A DNA stretch of 64,000 nucleotides from Perkinsus olseni (GCA_013115135.1 JABANP010000050.1:1-64000), one strand, 5' to 3'; shown: positions 11,358-23,565, counted from the stretch's first letter. Numbers and translations: made by a program. The notes: generated by a model not told the origin, from the letters alone.

Positions 11358-12619
11358 ATTCAGGTTATAGAGCGGCTCCAATGTGTGCACAACGGAGACA
11401 AGTTCCTCATGGCAGTCACGCTCGGCCATCACAGAGAGAACCTCTGCGTGCGAGTCCCGTATTTGCTTACTCAATCTGGAAGACAGACTGAAACGACACT
11501 CTCGAGTCTCTAGTAGTACTGTTTCCAGTGCTTGTTCTCCTTCAGAGTCTCCCCTACATCGATGATGGAGGCCCAATTTTCCAAGAGCGATCGTAATGCC
11601 ACCACACCAGACAGCCATCGGATAGGAGTCGGTTCGGTTACCATGCATCCCTCATAAAGGCCGTTAACATATCCGAAACATAAAAAGCGCCGTGCCCCTT
11701 TGGCCAAATCCAAGAGCCGTACGTACAAGGGATCGTCCGTCAGCAATGCTTTACAAAGAAGATTATGGTGGTGGGCGATGCAGCCCGCTTCCACACAGAC
11801 TAATCTGCGTCTTGCTACACCATCCTCGCATCGGAAATTGAACTCATTGAACACGTTCTCCTTGTTGCCAGAGCTAGGACCGGACACATGTGGGGACGAT
11901 GACGCGGGAGATGGAAGACTCCCATTTCCTGGCAACACCTCCGAGGCGTTAAACCTTGTTGCAACGTGGCGTCTAGCTTTGGCGACGTTAAAAGCATTAT
12001 CAGTTATGAACATGCTGGGCGCCAGATGACCTGCGTACAGGAACATAAAACCCAGGAGTTCTCATCTGAACTTACGTTGTATCAAAGGCTGCACCGATTT
12101 TAAAATGAAGTCCCCCACAAATTTGGCCGATTCTCGCTGACCTCTGGTTATCGTCGTTGCCCGCCATGGGGCTTCTCGCGTCTCCCATTCGCCATCATTC
12201 TTTTTGATGCGATACACCAAACTTATCGCCAACAAGGAGCGCTTCTTATACAACGGCATCCACGAATCACATAGTACACTCACGGTGCTGCCACACATCT
12301 TGACCGCAAATGTTACCTCCGCCAAGATTCGGCTCATTATTGCGTCGAAGTCCTCGGATTTGTACTTGCGTATTTTGACTCTGTTAAGTCGGCGACGCTT
12401 CGCGCCGAAACTGGGGATAGCATCCTTCAACATCCAGAGCATGATATCACTGCTCAGTGCACGATCGGAAAGTCCGAGCGCTGTCCCTCCGCGAATTAGC
12501 TTTCGATGGACCTCGTCCAACTCAGAATTGTTCACACTGCTCCCTGGACCGCATTCTGGAACCCTCATCGCATCGCCGTCTATCAGACTAGTGCATGCTT
12601 GTTTTCTGGTCCTTTTCAT
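11358..12619 (-). pseudogene. hAT transposase relic
   Basis: The N-terminal part (12619-12062) has LCDSWMPLYKKRSLLAISLVY, matching the hAT block with the first catalytic Asp. The next exon (12046-11510) has ITDNAFNVAKARR (the T-D-N block with the second Asp), CIAHHHNLLCKAL (the C-x2-H block) and PTPIRWLSG (the T-R-W block). The region after it (about 11500-11358) resembles the helical part before the C-terminal dimerisation domain but is cut off by the inverted repeat. The loss of the C-terminal domain makes this copy very probably inactive. BED finger not seen here. Confidence 0.8.
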
Positions 12620-13054
12620 CTATAGGAACCAAAAAGCTACAGACTCTGCAGCACAGTGAACATCCAGAATCTAACGTGAGAATGCCCACCCCCTAACACG
12701 CTCAGTGTCACTGGAGTCAGTGACTACTGAGCGGATCCGTGGTCTGCTGGATGAACTTGCGCGCAGGCTCTGCGCGTGCGCCCAGGAGATCGACATGCCT
12801 TGGGAATCCAAAGTTTGACATCTTGAAAGGGCCACGAATTGTGCTCAGAGAGCACCGACTACGGCTACGCCACTTCGAGAGACTCCTACTGAGGCAAACA
12901 TCACAGGCGGTCGGGGCGTACCAACGCCCCGCCAAGCCCCTTAGACAATATTTCCTGAATTTCCGGAAATTCTGGAAATTTTCCATGAAATTTCGGAAAG
13001 AAAGAAGTTTCGCCCAATGCTTCCATGAATTTACCACCCTGGACAGAACACAGC

Positions 13055-13976
13055 TCATTTTACATCTCTTATATGAGAGTAGGTAGCCTTGACAGCCTTC
13101 TGGTAGTTATGCTTCAGACCCTTGATGAACTTGTCCAAGATCTCGTCCTGTGTGATCGTGAGACCAATACATTTGCCCTCCATAACACCTTCTCGCAGTC
13201 TGCCGATGTAGTCGCCAATAAGCTCATTGCTCTGTTGTTTAACCTGCGACAGACGATTTCGGTAGCGAATACTATCATTCGTCACGTCAAAGGCTGAACG
13301 CAAGAAGGTCTCAGCAGCAGCTAGTCTGCTCTCAATGGCACCTTCAAGCAATAGATGTCTCTCCTCAAGCATATCAGTGAGTTCGCTCTTGACACTAGGG
13401 AGAAAGACACTTCAGTAGAAACCTCCAACAATTATCCAAAGAAAGGCCATAGAGCTTGCAAGTCTGCAGCCATTCCTTGAGAAAGAAAGACACCGGTCTC
13501 GGATCACTCCGTCCAGAGAATACCTTCCCACCTGCAGGTAACGGTAGAGAAGATATCACTCCCATAGACCGCACATTAGTAGCTTCGTCAGCCGAAGACT
13601 GCTTATCAAAATGGTAGTCAGCAATGCTAGCAGCGTCACCGCGACTCGACTCTGAAGGGGCAACAACATCGGGGATACGAGCATGATACCTATATCCGGT
13701 AGAAGATTGTCCTTGTTGTAGAACGGCCGTACCAGTAGTCGACTTAGTCGCAGAACATGCATGCCAGAGATGTCTCAACTTCAAGCACTCATTCATATTA
13801 TCACCAGCAGTCTTCTGAATTAAAGCATCTACCTCTTCTTGACGAAGATACACAACATAGCGAGCATCCAAACCAGTCGCTCGAGCAAAATCTTGTCGGG
13901 CAGTCTCTTCCGTCTCATCATCAATCCTGCATTGGGTACCAATGTTGTTATTTCCCTCTTGACTTAACAAAACCAT
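13055..13976 (-). pseudogene. Retrotransposon gag relic
   Basis: The frame from 13976 ends with GGKVFSGRSDPRPVSFFLKE, the entry to a retrotransposon Gag domain, then stops. A shifted frame (13372-13055) continues with LSQVKQQSNELIGDYIGRLR and a stretch ending DKFIKGLKHNYQKAV, the typical conserved core of retrotrans_gag. At least one frameshift lies near 13385. No protease or polymerase follows. The strand is opposite to the gag relic at 62-1800 and the sequence is different, so it is another family. Confidence 0.75.
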
Positions 13977-14085
13977 GCTTCAGCCAGTGACAGGGATATA
14001 GGAAGAGATACTGATCTTGATGCTCAAATATGCACCACAATATCGTAATGACATTAAAATGACGTAGTCTAGCGAGGAGGGACAA

Positions 14086-14463
14086 ATGCACAGCCTAGCT
14101 CAGAGAGTCACACAAGAGTATCACAATTTGTGGTACCCACGACGGAGGGAGTTCACTACACTTCCGTCTTGCCCAAACTTTTCTTCTCTCCCGCCCAAAA
14201 TTTTCTCCCGCGCGCCCAAAACTTCTCCGCTTGGTAGTGCTTTTGCCCTGGGCGCCCTGTCCCAGGCTGGGACTCCCAGCTCCCCTGGCTCGAAGGGAGC
14301 CATGAATCACGTGCCTAGCGTGCCGGGATTTCTGCAAGCTTCCGATGACATGTTCACACTCGATTTGGGCTCCGACTGGATGGCTGAGATCGAAGGCTCT
14401 GAAGCCGTTCTCATTATAAAAGAATTTCATTGTGGGTCTCTCAATCTGTGTCACTATACCTGA
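14086..14463. other. Non-coding flank of the gag relic, possible 5' LTR or leader
   Basis: The segment lies upstream of the minus-strand gag relic, where a 5' LTR and primer-binding site would be expected. Both strands have an open frame of about 120 codons, but composition is repetitive (GCGCCC, CCCAAAA words) and no domain is visible. TGGGTACCAC on the minus strand near 14130 could be a decayed primer-binding site. This is tentative. Confidence 0.3.
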
Positions 14464-14480
14464 GATTCACTATACCTGTG

Positions 14481-14686
14481 GTCAGTGCAAGCATACCAGA
14501 TATTATTACCCTCGTAACGGTCTTGCATATCGAGGTGGGTTAATTGCGGTTTCGCCGAGTCACGGATATTTAGTTCTAGAATGACGGGTTCAGCTGTCAT
14601 GCTCTAAGATTGCCATTGTGAACCCGCGATAATGCAGCCTGCGGTCAGTGCAAGCATACCAGATATTATTACCCTCGTAACGGTCT
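14481..14686. repeat. Direct repeat of about 44 bp, two copies
   Basis: GGTCAGTGCAAGCATACCAG and the following 23 bases occur at about 14481 and again at about 14643. Between them CGGGTTCA (14585-14592) and TGAACCCG (14619-14626) form an inverted repeat. No gene is visible from 14470 to 15700. Confidence 0.8.
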
Positions 14687-14929
14687 CGCACATGCACGCA
14701 ATCCGAGCGAGACCAGCGATAGTAGCTGGATACGACGGAATATCATCAATAAAAAGGGCTAAATTCATCATAATAGTAGATAGGCATCCCACTCATCATA
14801 CTTATATCATCACTGGGCCTATCTCGGACGTCCGACACACTGGACGATGAATGAATATTATTTGAGAACTATAAAGGATTATTGGTCACTACGTCACAGT
14901 AGTCTACGTGCAGTTGCGTGAAACACAAT

Positions 14930-15590
14930 CCTGTCCCTTCAGGGACAATGGCGCTCGCATGTTTTGCAATGCCTTCTGTCTGATTCGCTAGATTAGTCGA
15001 GACACGGCGTGTCTCACACGCCGGAGGCATCGGTCAGCGGGAAGGGGCTATGACTACTGGGCATCACGCTCTCTCACGCTTGTTTATGGTCGGTCAAACG
15101 TGTTGAGTCGTCGGTACTGTGCCGTGATGATAGGTGCATTCTAGACTGTGTTTCGCCTTCTGCTTTGTTCCACGATGAATAAGCCACGCCGCCCAGTCCG
15201 TAACACGACCCTCGTTGCTTCACTATGTGAAACCACGTTTATACATCAGCCGATGATAATCAGCGTCATGTTCATTCCGAGAAAGGAGCGTTGTGTTCCG
15301 CAGTAACCAAGTTACTCATCGAAGACATCAATTTAAAGCCCAATAAAGGAGATCACGAACTCTGAACCCTCTCTACGGGATAGCTGTTGAGATTCATCGC
15401 TATTACCACTCGTAGCAGCGAAACGAGAAAACTCATCTCTCGAACACCAGTGGTGTTACACCACCGGCAGGAACCCATCCGTCACGCAGTCCACCCACAG
15501 TCGAGTTCACAGTTCACGTTGAAACTATACCACGTTAAAGGGACGACGAAACGCCTCATGGCGGGATAGGGCCGAACGCAGAGCGTTCGC
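14930..15590. repeat. Palindrome-rich non-coding DNA left of the MULE
   Basis: Inverted pairs include 14932-14938 with 14941-14947, 14999-15005 with 15009-15015 (overlapped by a competing pair 15005-15011 with 15017-15023), 15443-15449 with 15451-15457 (overlapped by 15450-15456 with 15458-15464), and 15573-15579 with 15583-15589. Arms are 7 bp with spacers of 1-5 bases. I see no gene here. Confidence 0.85.
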
Positions 15591-15705
15591 ATCCGACTCC
15601 TGGCTTTCGGGGTTCATCCTTAGAGTACTGCAAATTGCACCACTCTCTGGTAGGAGTAAAGGGATCACTGATCCATATCCGGCACTCTATCGAGAAGAGC
15701 TGATC

Positions 15706-18700
15706 TTGGCGTTCTTGGATTGGATTACAGCTGTGACCCGTACTTTCCCCTCAATACAGTTCATGAGAACCCGCACATCTACCGGCACGCCAATAAAGTT
15801 GCCTTCGCGCTATCAGCAGCCTGGTACGGACGATAAGGGTAAACCGGTACCTAAGGCGAAGGCGAAAAGAAGCGCTAGGCCGAAGCCGAAAGCGAGGTGC
15901 TTGCCTAATACAAAACGGGTGCGTAGTACCAGTTCTAGGAGTCATCCCAAGGGAAATTCTTCGGCTAACCCTACTCTTAACGTTGACATGGAGGCCTTCC
16001 CTTATGGGCCGTTAAGCGGACTTGGACTGAACAGTCCACCTGAGACAAGGATGTATCCCTCCGAGGAGAGCAATGGTGGGTTATCGACCAGGCCGTTGCC
16101 CGCTGATATAGAGGACCCGATTGACGACAAGTTTTCCGACGATTCTCATGCACGCAGTGGCGGAACGGAGATTGTGGTATTACCTCCGATTCCGAGCTCG
16201 TCATCTCGGCAACCTCCACAGAATACCAATAAGATTGATCAAAAATCCGATGATATGCAACGATACGAACGAAGGGTTTTCCGGTGCGTCGCTGCGGCGA
16301 GATGGTAGTCATGGATGGCAGTGACCAAGACGAGATACTCAAGTACTGACTTACGTTTACCAGTCCTCCATCGCTGTCCACGAAGGAATCAGGTACCTTT
16401 CATCACTCACAGAGGAGGAGCTCGAAAGGCTGTTGGATCCTGAAATGCTTCCAATGGATGCATCGCGAGGTGGTAAGCTAAAGGTACAACTATGCCGTAC
16501 TCGCAAAAGAGTCCATCAGGCCGTCCCACTCGGGGTGAGTCGGGATCATCCACTGCCGAGGCAGCGTGCCAGGACGCGGGAGAGGTAGAAGCCGGGCCTG
16601 AAAGTGCATCTCACCATTACTGCATACCTCGGAATATTGCTCACCAGATCCTCCACGACATCGCTCGGCTCCTCTCGCAAGGGCGAATCCCTACAAACGA
16701 GGTCAATGAGCTGCTGTTACCACCTGCAGGGCAGGACCACGCTGCTGCCGATGAGGATGACGGCAGTGCCGAATCGGTTGGAGAGGGAGAACCCGGAGCC
16801 GTCAAGCGTGGACGCGGTGACGCTATCGCCTGGAAGAGAGAGAAAGTGTTCGACAATGAAGACGATGCTGATGCGTGGTTGGAAACCCACTCATACGGCT
16901 TGCAGAGGTAATCTCGCAGATCGCAGGTACATCATATGCTCGCCTGATATGTCTCAGGTCGAATTATACGAAGAAGTATGGATTCAAGCGGTATTACTAC
17001 TGCCGCGATTGCGGTAAGCCGGGCAACCATAGAGAAGAGTCTACAACGTCCGTGATGGCTGGAGGGAACCCCGTGGGCATCAAATTTACCTCCATTATGA
17101 GACCACCTCTTCGAGAGTAGTTATGTTTTCCAATGATGGAACCCATGTCCATGACGAGGATGCCAAGAAGAGAGGTCTTGCTGAGGAAGTCAAGGAGTTT
17201 ATTGAGCGTAAAGTAGGGGAAGGTGTAGTGGACCTACCAACAATATGGGACAAGATATTGAGAAGGATCAACAAAGGGAAGATCCAACAGGAAAATAGAC
17301 CGAAAGACAAGCGCCAGGTAGGTTGAATATTAGCCACTCTCTCGATACTGCTCTTACTGGATAGGTGAAGAATTACCTCGCACGAGTCAAGAAGGCCACG
17401 AATGGAGGAAGTATGGCGATTACCATGAGCGACCCTCATATCCATGACAGAGGAGCATTCGCAACTTCCTGGCGATCAAGAACCTGACAAAGCATTTGTC
17501 GTAAGTCTCGAGTGGTTATCACACGGGCGTCACGGGGACAGGTTACGTTCTACGTTCTCAAGGACACACAGCAAGGACCGTTTCAAGGACACACAGTAAA
17601 GACAGTAACACTCTCAAGGACACACAGTAAGGACCGTAACACTATCAAGGACACACAGTGAGGACCGTTTCAAGACACACAGTAAAGACAGTAACACTCT
17701 CAAGGACACACAGTAAGGACCGTAACACTATCAAGGACACACAGTGAGGACCGTTTCAAGGACACACAGTAAAAGACAGTAACACTCTCAAGGACACACA
17801 GTAAGGACCGTAACAATATCAAAGACACACAGTAAGGACCCTAACACTCTCAAGGACACACAGTAAAGACAGTAACACTATCGAGGACACACAGTAAGGA
17901 CCGTAACAATATCAAAGACACACAGTAAAGACCCTAACACTCTCAAGGACACACAGTAAGGACCGTAACACTATCGAGGACACACAGTAAGGACCGTAAC
18001 ACTCTCAGGGATACACAGTAAGGACCGTAAAACTCTCAAGGACACACAGTAAGGACCGTAACACTATCAAAGATACACAGTAAGGACCGTAACACTATCA
18101 AGGACACACAGTAAGGACCGTAACACTCTCAAGGACATACAGTAAGGACCGTAACACTCTCAAGGACACACAGTAAGGACCGTAACACTCTCAAGGACAC
18201 ACAGTAAGGACAGTAACACTCTCAAGGACATACAGTAAGGACAGTAACACTCTGAAGGACACACAGTAAGTACCGTAATGATCTTCACGTGATGCAATGA
18301 GGATAGCAGGCTGCTATTAGCAGCTGATGAATTCGCAATCGACAGAGAAAGTCACTATTTTGCTGCCAGGTACATAGGCGGTTCGTGGACGGAAGCTTCC
18401 AAGCGATTTTTTCCACGCGTCGATGCGTCGAAGCGTCACGTAAGGCGGTGATGATGAGCACAGACGCGACCTATAAAGGCAACTTCCACGGCTGTCCTGT
18501 TCTCACTCTCGCTATGGTGGACTATCATAACCACATATTTCCTATAGCGCTTGCCATTTGCGGAAACGAGAAGATTGATGACTATCGAGAGCTGTTCTTA
18601 TCCATGGATGTTGGCGCTGCTAAGATGGGGCTCCCCTCCCACTCACCGAGGTTCATTATGGCGGATGGGGCGCCGGCAATAACAAGAGCTGCGGGCAAGT

Positions 18701-19642
18701 CTTCCCAGCTGCCGGGAGGGCCATGTGCTGGTACCATATGAAGAAGAATGTTGAGACGTTTATGAGGGGCCTGAAAATGGAGGAGCGGGATGAGAATACC
18801 ATCATGCGTGATCTCTCTTACGTGCAGCTTGCTACTTCCCAAAAAAGCCTTCTTCGAAATGTTCCGGTTGTTCGCAGCTCAACACGAGCCACGACACCCG
18901 GAGCTCTTGAAGTATATCAGGGAAAGCTGGGTGCAAAATCCTCCCTACAACACCTGGTGGGAGGGTTTTGCACCCCGGCTGCCATCCACTAATAATGGGT
19001 TGGAATCCATGAATAACCAGCTGAAAATAAAAACTCTACGAGAGAAGCTGCCCTTGGGCACATTTCTTACCTTAGTGCAGAGCAAGGTGGTTCCGGCATA
19101 CAGTGAGGCTCTCAATTATGCTAGTGGTTCCGGGGATAGGCAGTTCAAAGATATCGATGATCTCGGTGCATCAAAATCTCTTCTTCGCATCCGCCGCGAA
19201 GTGGGCGGAGAATGAGGCCGTGAGGGTGGTAGAGCTGCCACAAGGGACATATGTGTTTGTCCGGTCCCGAGGTGCCGCTCCATCCTACCTGTCTCTGGAG
19301 AATGTGCACAAGTTACTTGGCACTCTCTATGGGAGCTTCGAGCATCCAAATTTCGTATCTATCGCCGCTATGCTGAGTAAGATCTATATGGTAACCATAC
19401 CGGTGGGAGCCACAAATTGGAGGCACTTCAATTGCACTTGTCCAAGCTTCCTGAAAAACAAGCAGTGCCTTCATTGCATTGGAGTAGGAGCCCGGCGAGG
19501 AATGCTCAACCAGGCGGACAGATTTTCGATGCCGATACAGAGGAACACTCGTAAGCCTGGTCGTCCTAGAAAAGCGCAACCCGCATTAGCGAAAAGTCTG
19601 ACACTAGATGCGGCGGCGCGAAATCGCTTCATGAATTTCTGA
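15706..19642 (+). pseudogene. Mutator-like (MULE) transposase gene, spliced and frameshifted
   Basis: Exons read in order: a Lys/Ser-rich N-terminus; YLSSLTEEELERLLDPEML; a FLYWCH/FAR1-like finger (RYYYCRDC, then THVHDED near 17150); a helical region (KRGLAEEVKEFIERKVGEG); then the MULE DDE domain with STDATYKGNFHGCPVLTLAM (first Asp), FIMADGAPAI (second Asp) and MCWYHMKKN. A SWIM zinc finger (CTCPSF, then QCLHCIG) is near 19425-19490. The C-terminus is basic and the stop is at 19640-19642. Splice joins that hold the frame include 17501-18369. Frameshifts near 18690, at an A6 run near 18840, and near 19200 suggest decay, although homopolymer sequencing error could explain at least the second. 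Start at 15706 is the first ATG of the frame. Confidence 0.85.
17557..18275 (+). repeat. 31-bp minisatellite inside a MULE intron
   Basis: About 23 imperfect units of TCAAGGACACACAGTAAGGA followed by CCGTAACACTC. Variants change single bases (AGGACA/AAGACA/AGGATA) and a few lose bases, so the array is old enough to have diverged. It lies wholly between a GTAAGT donor at 17501 and a CAG acceptor ending at 18369. Removing that interval joins PDKAFV to VHRRFVDGSFQ in frame. Confidence 0.95.
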
Positions 19643-19684
19643 TAGTCGCCCTATTGAATAGGGCGACTATCAGAAATTCATGAA
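19628..19684. repeat. 57-bp perfect palindrome over the MULE stop codon
   Basis: 19628-19655 is the exact reverse complement of 19657-19684 around a single G. The left arm includes the last codons and stop of the transposase frame. The right arm overlaps a further small pair, 19682-19688 with 19690-19696, also around one base. Confidence 0.95.
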
Positions 19685-19692
19685 TAGGGCCT

Positions 19693-22600
19693 ATTCTCAC
19701 TTGAGAATTTCGATTATTTTATCACAATTGTTAAGTACAAATTAAGTTGTCGCGCCCGTTTCAGTTGGAAGTTTCTGTGATACTCGTTGCTGTTGTGCTA
19801 GTCAATCTAAAAGTATTCATTGTGAAGACAACGTGGAATGATTCCCACCTGTGTGTGTCCTGTGTCGGGACTCAACTACAATCCCGACACAGAATCCACA
19901 CAGGTGGGATCCGACTCGAATCAATTCATTTTAATCACTGGTCCGACAATGATGATAGGGGAATATGCAATTTACATTATGTGTACTACCTATCTAGCTC
20001 CGTGACGGAGTCTCTATCGCCACTCAACCATGGCCTATCCGACTGTTAGATTCTAACATCCACTTCTCTCCCACACTGCCAGAGCAACATTTTTGATGTT
20101 CGTGTAGGGCATGGACTGAAAGAACACACCGGCGTCACCGGTCCGGTGAGATGTGACGATACTCAGCAATAGCTCGGTTCTCCATTGACGAGTCGGCAAA
20201 AAGCGTCGACCAGCTAAATTACTACCTCAATTCTCATCATTCTTAACTCAAGAATAATGAGAATCGAGGTAGTAATTTAGCTGGTCTGGAATCTCGAGAA
20301 TCTTGAGCTTAAGTAAGTTTTAGGTAGGAATAGTCCGTTGTATGAAGTCCGCTGAATCAATGCAAATACACGATATAATTGCCCCATGATGATCTCTTCA
20401 ATGAAGAGAAGGAATGAACTCTGCGATGAAGAGTCTTCATCGCAATTATAATTCGTATGTGTCAATCCCAGATACCGTGATAGCTTGGTAATCCTGAAGG
20501 TATTCACGATTCCAGAGCCTCAGTATCAAAGGACATGTTGAAATCAGGGATGCATACTGGAGCGCATATAAATATACTCAACACGCTAACTTAAGTCTGA
20601 GTAAGTGTACGACGAGCCACCTCCGATTTGGAATCACAGTAGGTAATAAGAGGAAATGGCACTGTTCCGAGATGGATGCAGGTGAATGATATATCGATCA
20701 TACACTGTACTTCAAGTTGAAGTACAGTGTATGATCGGTGAAGTTTTCAACATACGATTACACAAGTTGTGTGTTGCGTTAGACAATATACAGTATACTG
20801 TCCATACAGACCCCTCCCGACAATACTACCTCCATCACCTTCCCGATATAGACGCTCCGAATCGTCTTCCTAAGATCCTTCCTCGGTTACTAGTCAGGAT
20901 CCCTGACTCGGAAAAAGGTCAGGCGAGATGAAGACATGACAGGCTTCCAGAGTATTGGCTTAACAATGGATGAACGGTGTGCACGCATTCCATGCATCGG
21001 TCTTCCCGGCGAAGACACATCCCCCTACCACGCCGTTACCTCGCAACTTGCGAGTCGCAAGGGTTCCTCCGGCTCTAGTGGGCACCCACCCACATTTCTT
21101 AAGGCCGACTCGCGCGTGCGACTAAGCATAACGATTCGTTATTAACGAATTAGGACGAAGCTAAAATAGCATGACTAATCCTATGCGAAGAAAGGTAATA
21201 CACAGAGCCCGTGAAACGGCCTAGCCCATAGCATTGGGCGCCATAGCACGACCCCCTCCCTGGTGGACCAGTATACGACCCATACTACCACATGTGCACG
21301 CGTGCGTGACATGATTACATCCTATCGGTCCATCGGAGGATCCTGAGTCAGACGGTCTGACTTCGAAGGGCAATGCGCGCAGTTCATGCAACTGCACACA
21401 GAATGATTGGCCATAGTTACACGCTGATCCGATTTAGTGACGGGATAATCCGCAGCCCTGGACGATTTCTGACATGTAGGTGGGCACGTCCATCGAGTGT
21501 CACTAAATTCTGTGTCCTACGGAGCGCCAGGTTTCGCCAACTCACCAAACTTGGCAAAACCCCTTTTCGGTTGTCCAAACACGTGGTTGGCGAAAACTGG
21601 TATAGGCCGCCCTCAGACGGGAAAACACCAACTCAGATCAGAGACCAACCGGACTTGGCCATACTTTTCGCTGATAGCGCTTCGCCAAAATTTGAAATGC
21701 GCTCGCCCGCGCGCTCAAACCTGTCGCTGGGATTGGGTTTCGCCAAGATACGGTTGGTGTCTTCTGTGCTAGGAACAGGAAACAGTTAATTTAGAGGTAA
21801 GTTTCGGCGAAGTCTGCTGGCTTCACGTAAAATCGCCTGAAATGACGCGTTATTTTGGTGAGAAGTTCGCCACAGGGAATTCACCAAGTTCGGTGAATGT
21901 GGTGCCCGTCCAGATTTCGCATAAAAATACTTCCGGACCTGCTAGGTAACGTATTCCGCCATAAGTGTGTCGTCCGAATCTGCTTGGCGGAGTTCATTTG
22001 CGCCTTGAATTCGCCAACAAAGTTTAACACTCGACTCCGTGTCACCGTGACGTCGACATCATGAACACTCCCATGCCGCTCGGATAATGACTCATTACTA
22101 ATGAGGATAGTCATCACATGAGATGGGGCTCTCAATGACCTGGCACTGCCAGGCTGGCAGTGTTGAGTGGAACGGAAAACTTCTTCGGGAACGCGAAGAG
22201 AGTTGCCAATACAGAAAAGGGGGTGGATTGGTCGCGAAGTAGGGATGGATAGTTGTTGCCTTGACTTCCGAGTGTCTCACTAGTGATGCGGAGGTGGCCT
22301 CGCGGAAGTCAGTGATTGAATGGAGCATCACTATTCAGACTACTAGCAGATTAGTAGTCCGAGACTACTTCCCTTTTCCGGATCACTACTGGCCTAAGGT
22401 CGGACTGGACTAGCCCGGCTGGTTACTTTTCTACCGCGTAGGCGTTTCATGGCAATGACTGTCGAATCTACAGTGTGGATGGACTGGGTAAGTTCGATTC
22501 ACGCGTATCGCTTAGACTAGCACTCTGATCAGTGATCACGTCATCGTGACGGATATGCTCTTCGAGTTCGTCATATTTGTTGTCTCATTCTCAATCTCGT

Positions 22601-23434
22601 TGACAACTCAGTGCTATTGTTTTTCGGTCATACGGAAGTTCAGTGGTACTTTATTAGGCGTCGGTGTGCGAGGAATGTTTCTCAAGTGGATACGGATACC
22701 CATTGGGCACTGAACGTTGAAGATGTGGTATGTTTGGTGCCTGAGCACTCAGAGACTTCATACCACCACACTACGCAGGGCTGCGGTGAATGTCATTCCT
22801 CACATGGGGGTCTTTCGTTGCTTCTACCAGCCATTCAGCATCACGTCTACGAGACACCTCCCTGCAGATAGAACGCGTCATTATCAGAAATGCATAGAAC
22901 CTGCATTACTCTCAGAGAGCATTATGAGCAGACTTAACCGGCACCGAATAGTTATCAGAAGGACCTTGTGGCAAGGTCAAAGCGGGAAAGCAGAGATCTC
23001 GGCTGCTGAAACCTTCGGAGTCGAATCATCAGTAGTTACTATACTCATTTAACTGCTGTTACTAACAGCCTGTTAGTGTGGGCTTTCCGTTGACATAGGC
23101 CGGCTTTAACAAGCAAAATCATGGGAACTTGAATCAAGGCAGTTGAATAATATTCAATAAACGCATCGACAAAGCTTCGTTGAATGCATAATACACCCAA
23201 TTCATAGGCTCCTGAAGCCTTCGGCGAGAGGGATGAAGCGTGTTCGCTAAAATGGGATACTATTGTGTAAAAGCCCTCAACGTCTCAACTTGAGAATATC
23301 ACAGAGGAGCCTAGTAGCACAGACGATGTGTAGGAAACATGGTTTAAATGAAGGTTCTGCCAGACGGACTATGTCTGCCCTGGACACTGTCCAGACCCTG
23401 GGGAGTACGCGAACACGCCTAGTCTAGGCGTGTT
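19693..23434. repeat. Palindrome-dense non-coding domain
   Basis: No convincing gene was found from 19645 to 24030. Large folds: 19843-19909 (13- and 11-bp stems with a 4x4 internal loop) and 20208-20286 (37-bp arms, two mismatches, five-base loop). One-base-centre palindromes: 20393-20409 (8 bp arms), 20422-20444 (11), 20695-20737 (21), 21040-21054 (7), 21346-21362 (8), 22091-22105 (7), 22144-22162 (9), 23055-23069 and 23062-23076 (7 each, overlapping), 23380-23394 (7), 23412-23434 (11). Wider ones: 20892-20908, 21379-21395, 22262-22311, 22338-22359 and 22725-22766. Confidence 0.9.
21528..22025. repeat. Cluster of TTCGCCAA/TTGGCGAA motifs
   Basis: TTCGCCAA or close forms in either orientation recur at about 21533, 21563 (TTGGCAAAA), 21590 (TTGGCGAAA), 21690, 21745, 21868 and 22010. 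Clustered short motifs of this sort are known as subterminal repeats of some DNA transposons. No coding domain is present. Confidence 0.55.
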
Positions 23435-23565
23435 AGTCTAGGCGGCTTAGACTAGCTCCGCTATGGCCCTCGTTTCGTCCTATGGAATGAACATGCATTG
23501 GTCTGTCATCCGCCAGTGCTCCGTGGAATAAATGGGAAGCAGGCTCCACGGTGGTGCAAGTTACA

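Noticed and set aside
17557..18275. CRISPR-like array
   Set aside because: The 31-bp units are contiguous without unique spacers and lie in an intron of a eukaryotic transposase gene, so this is a minisatellite.
21373..21789. 138-codon plus-strand frame
   Set aside because: It overlaps the TTCGCCAA motif cluster, has no domain, and a second frame is open over the same bases.
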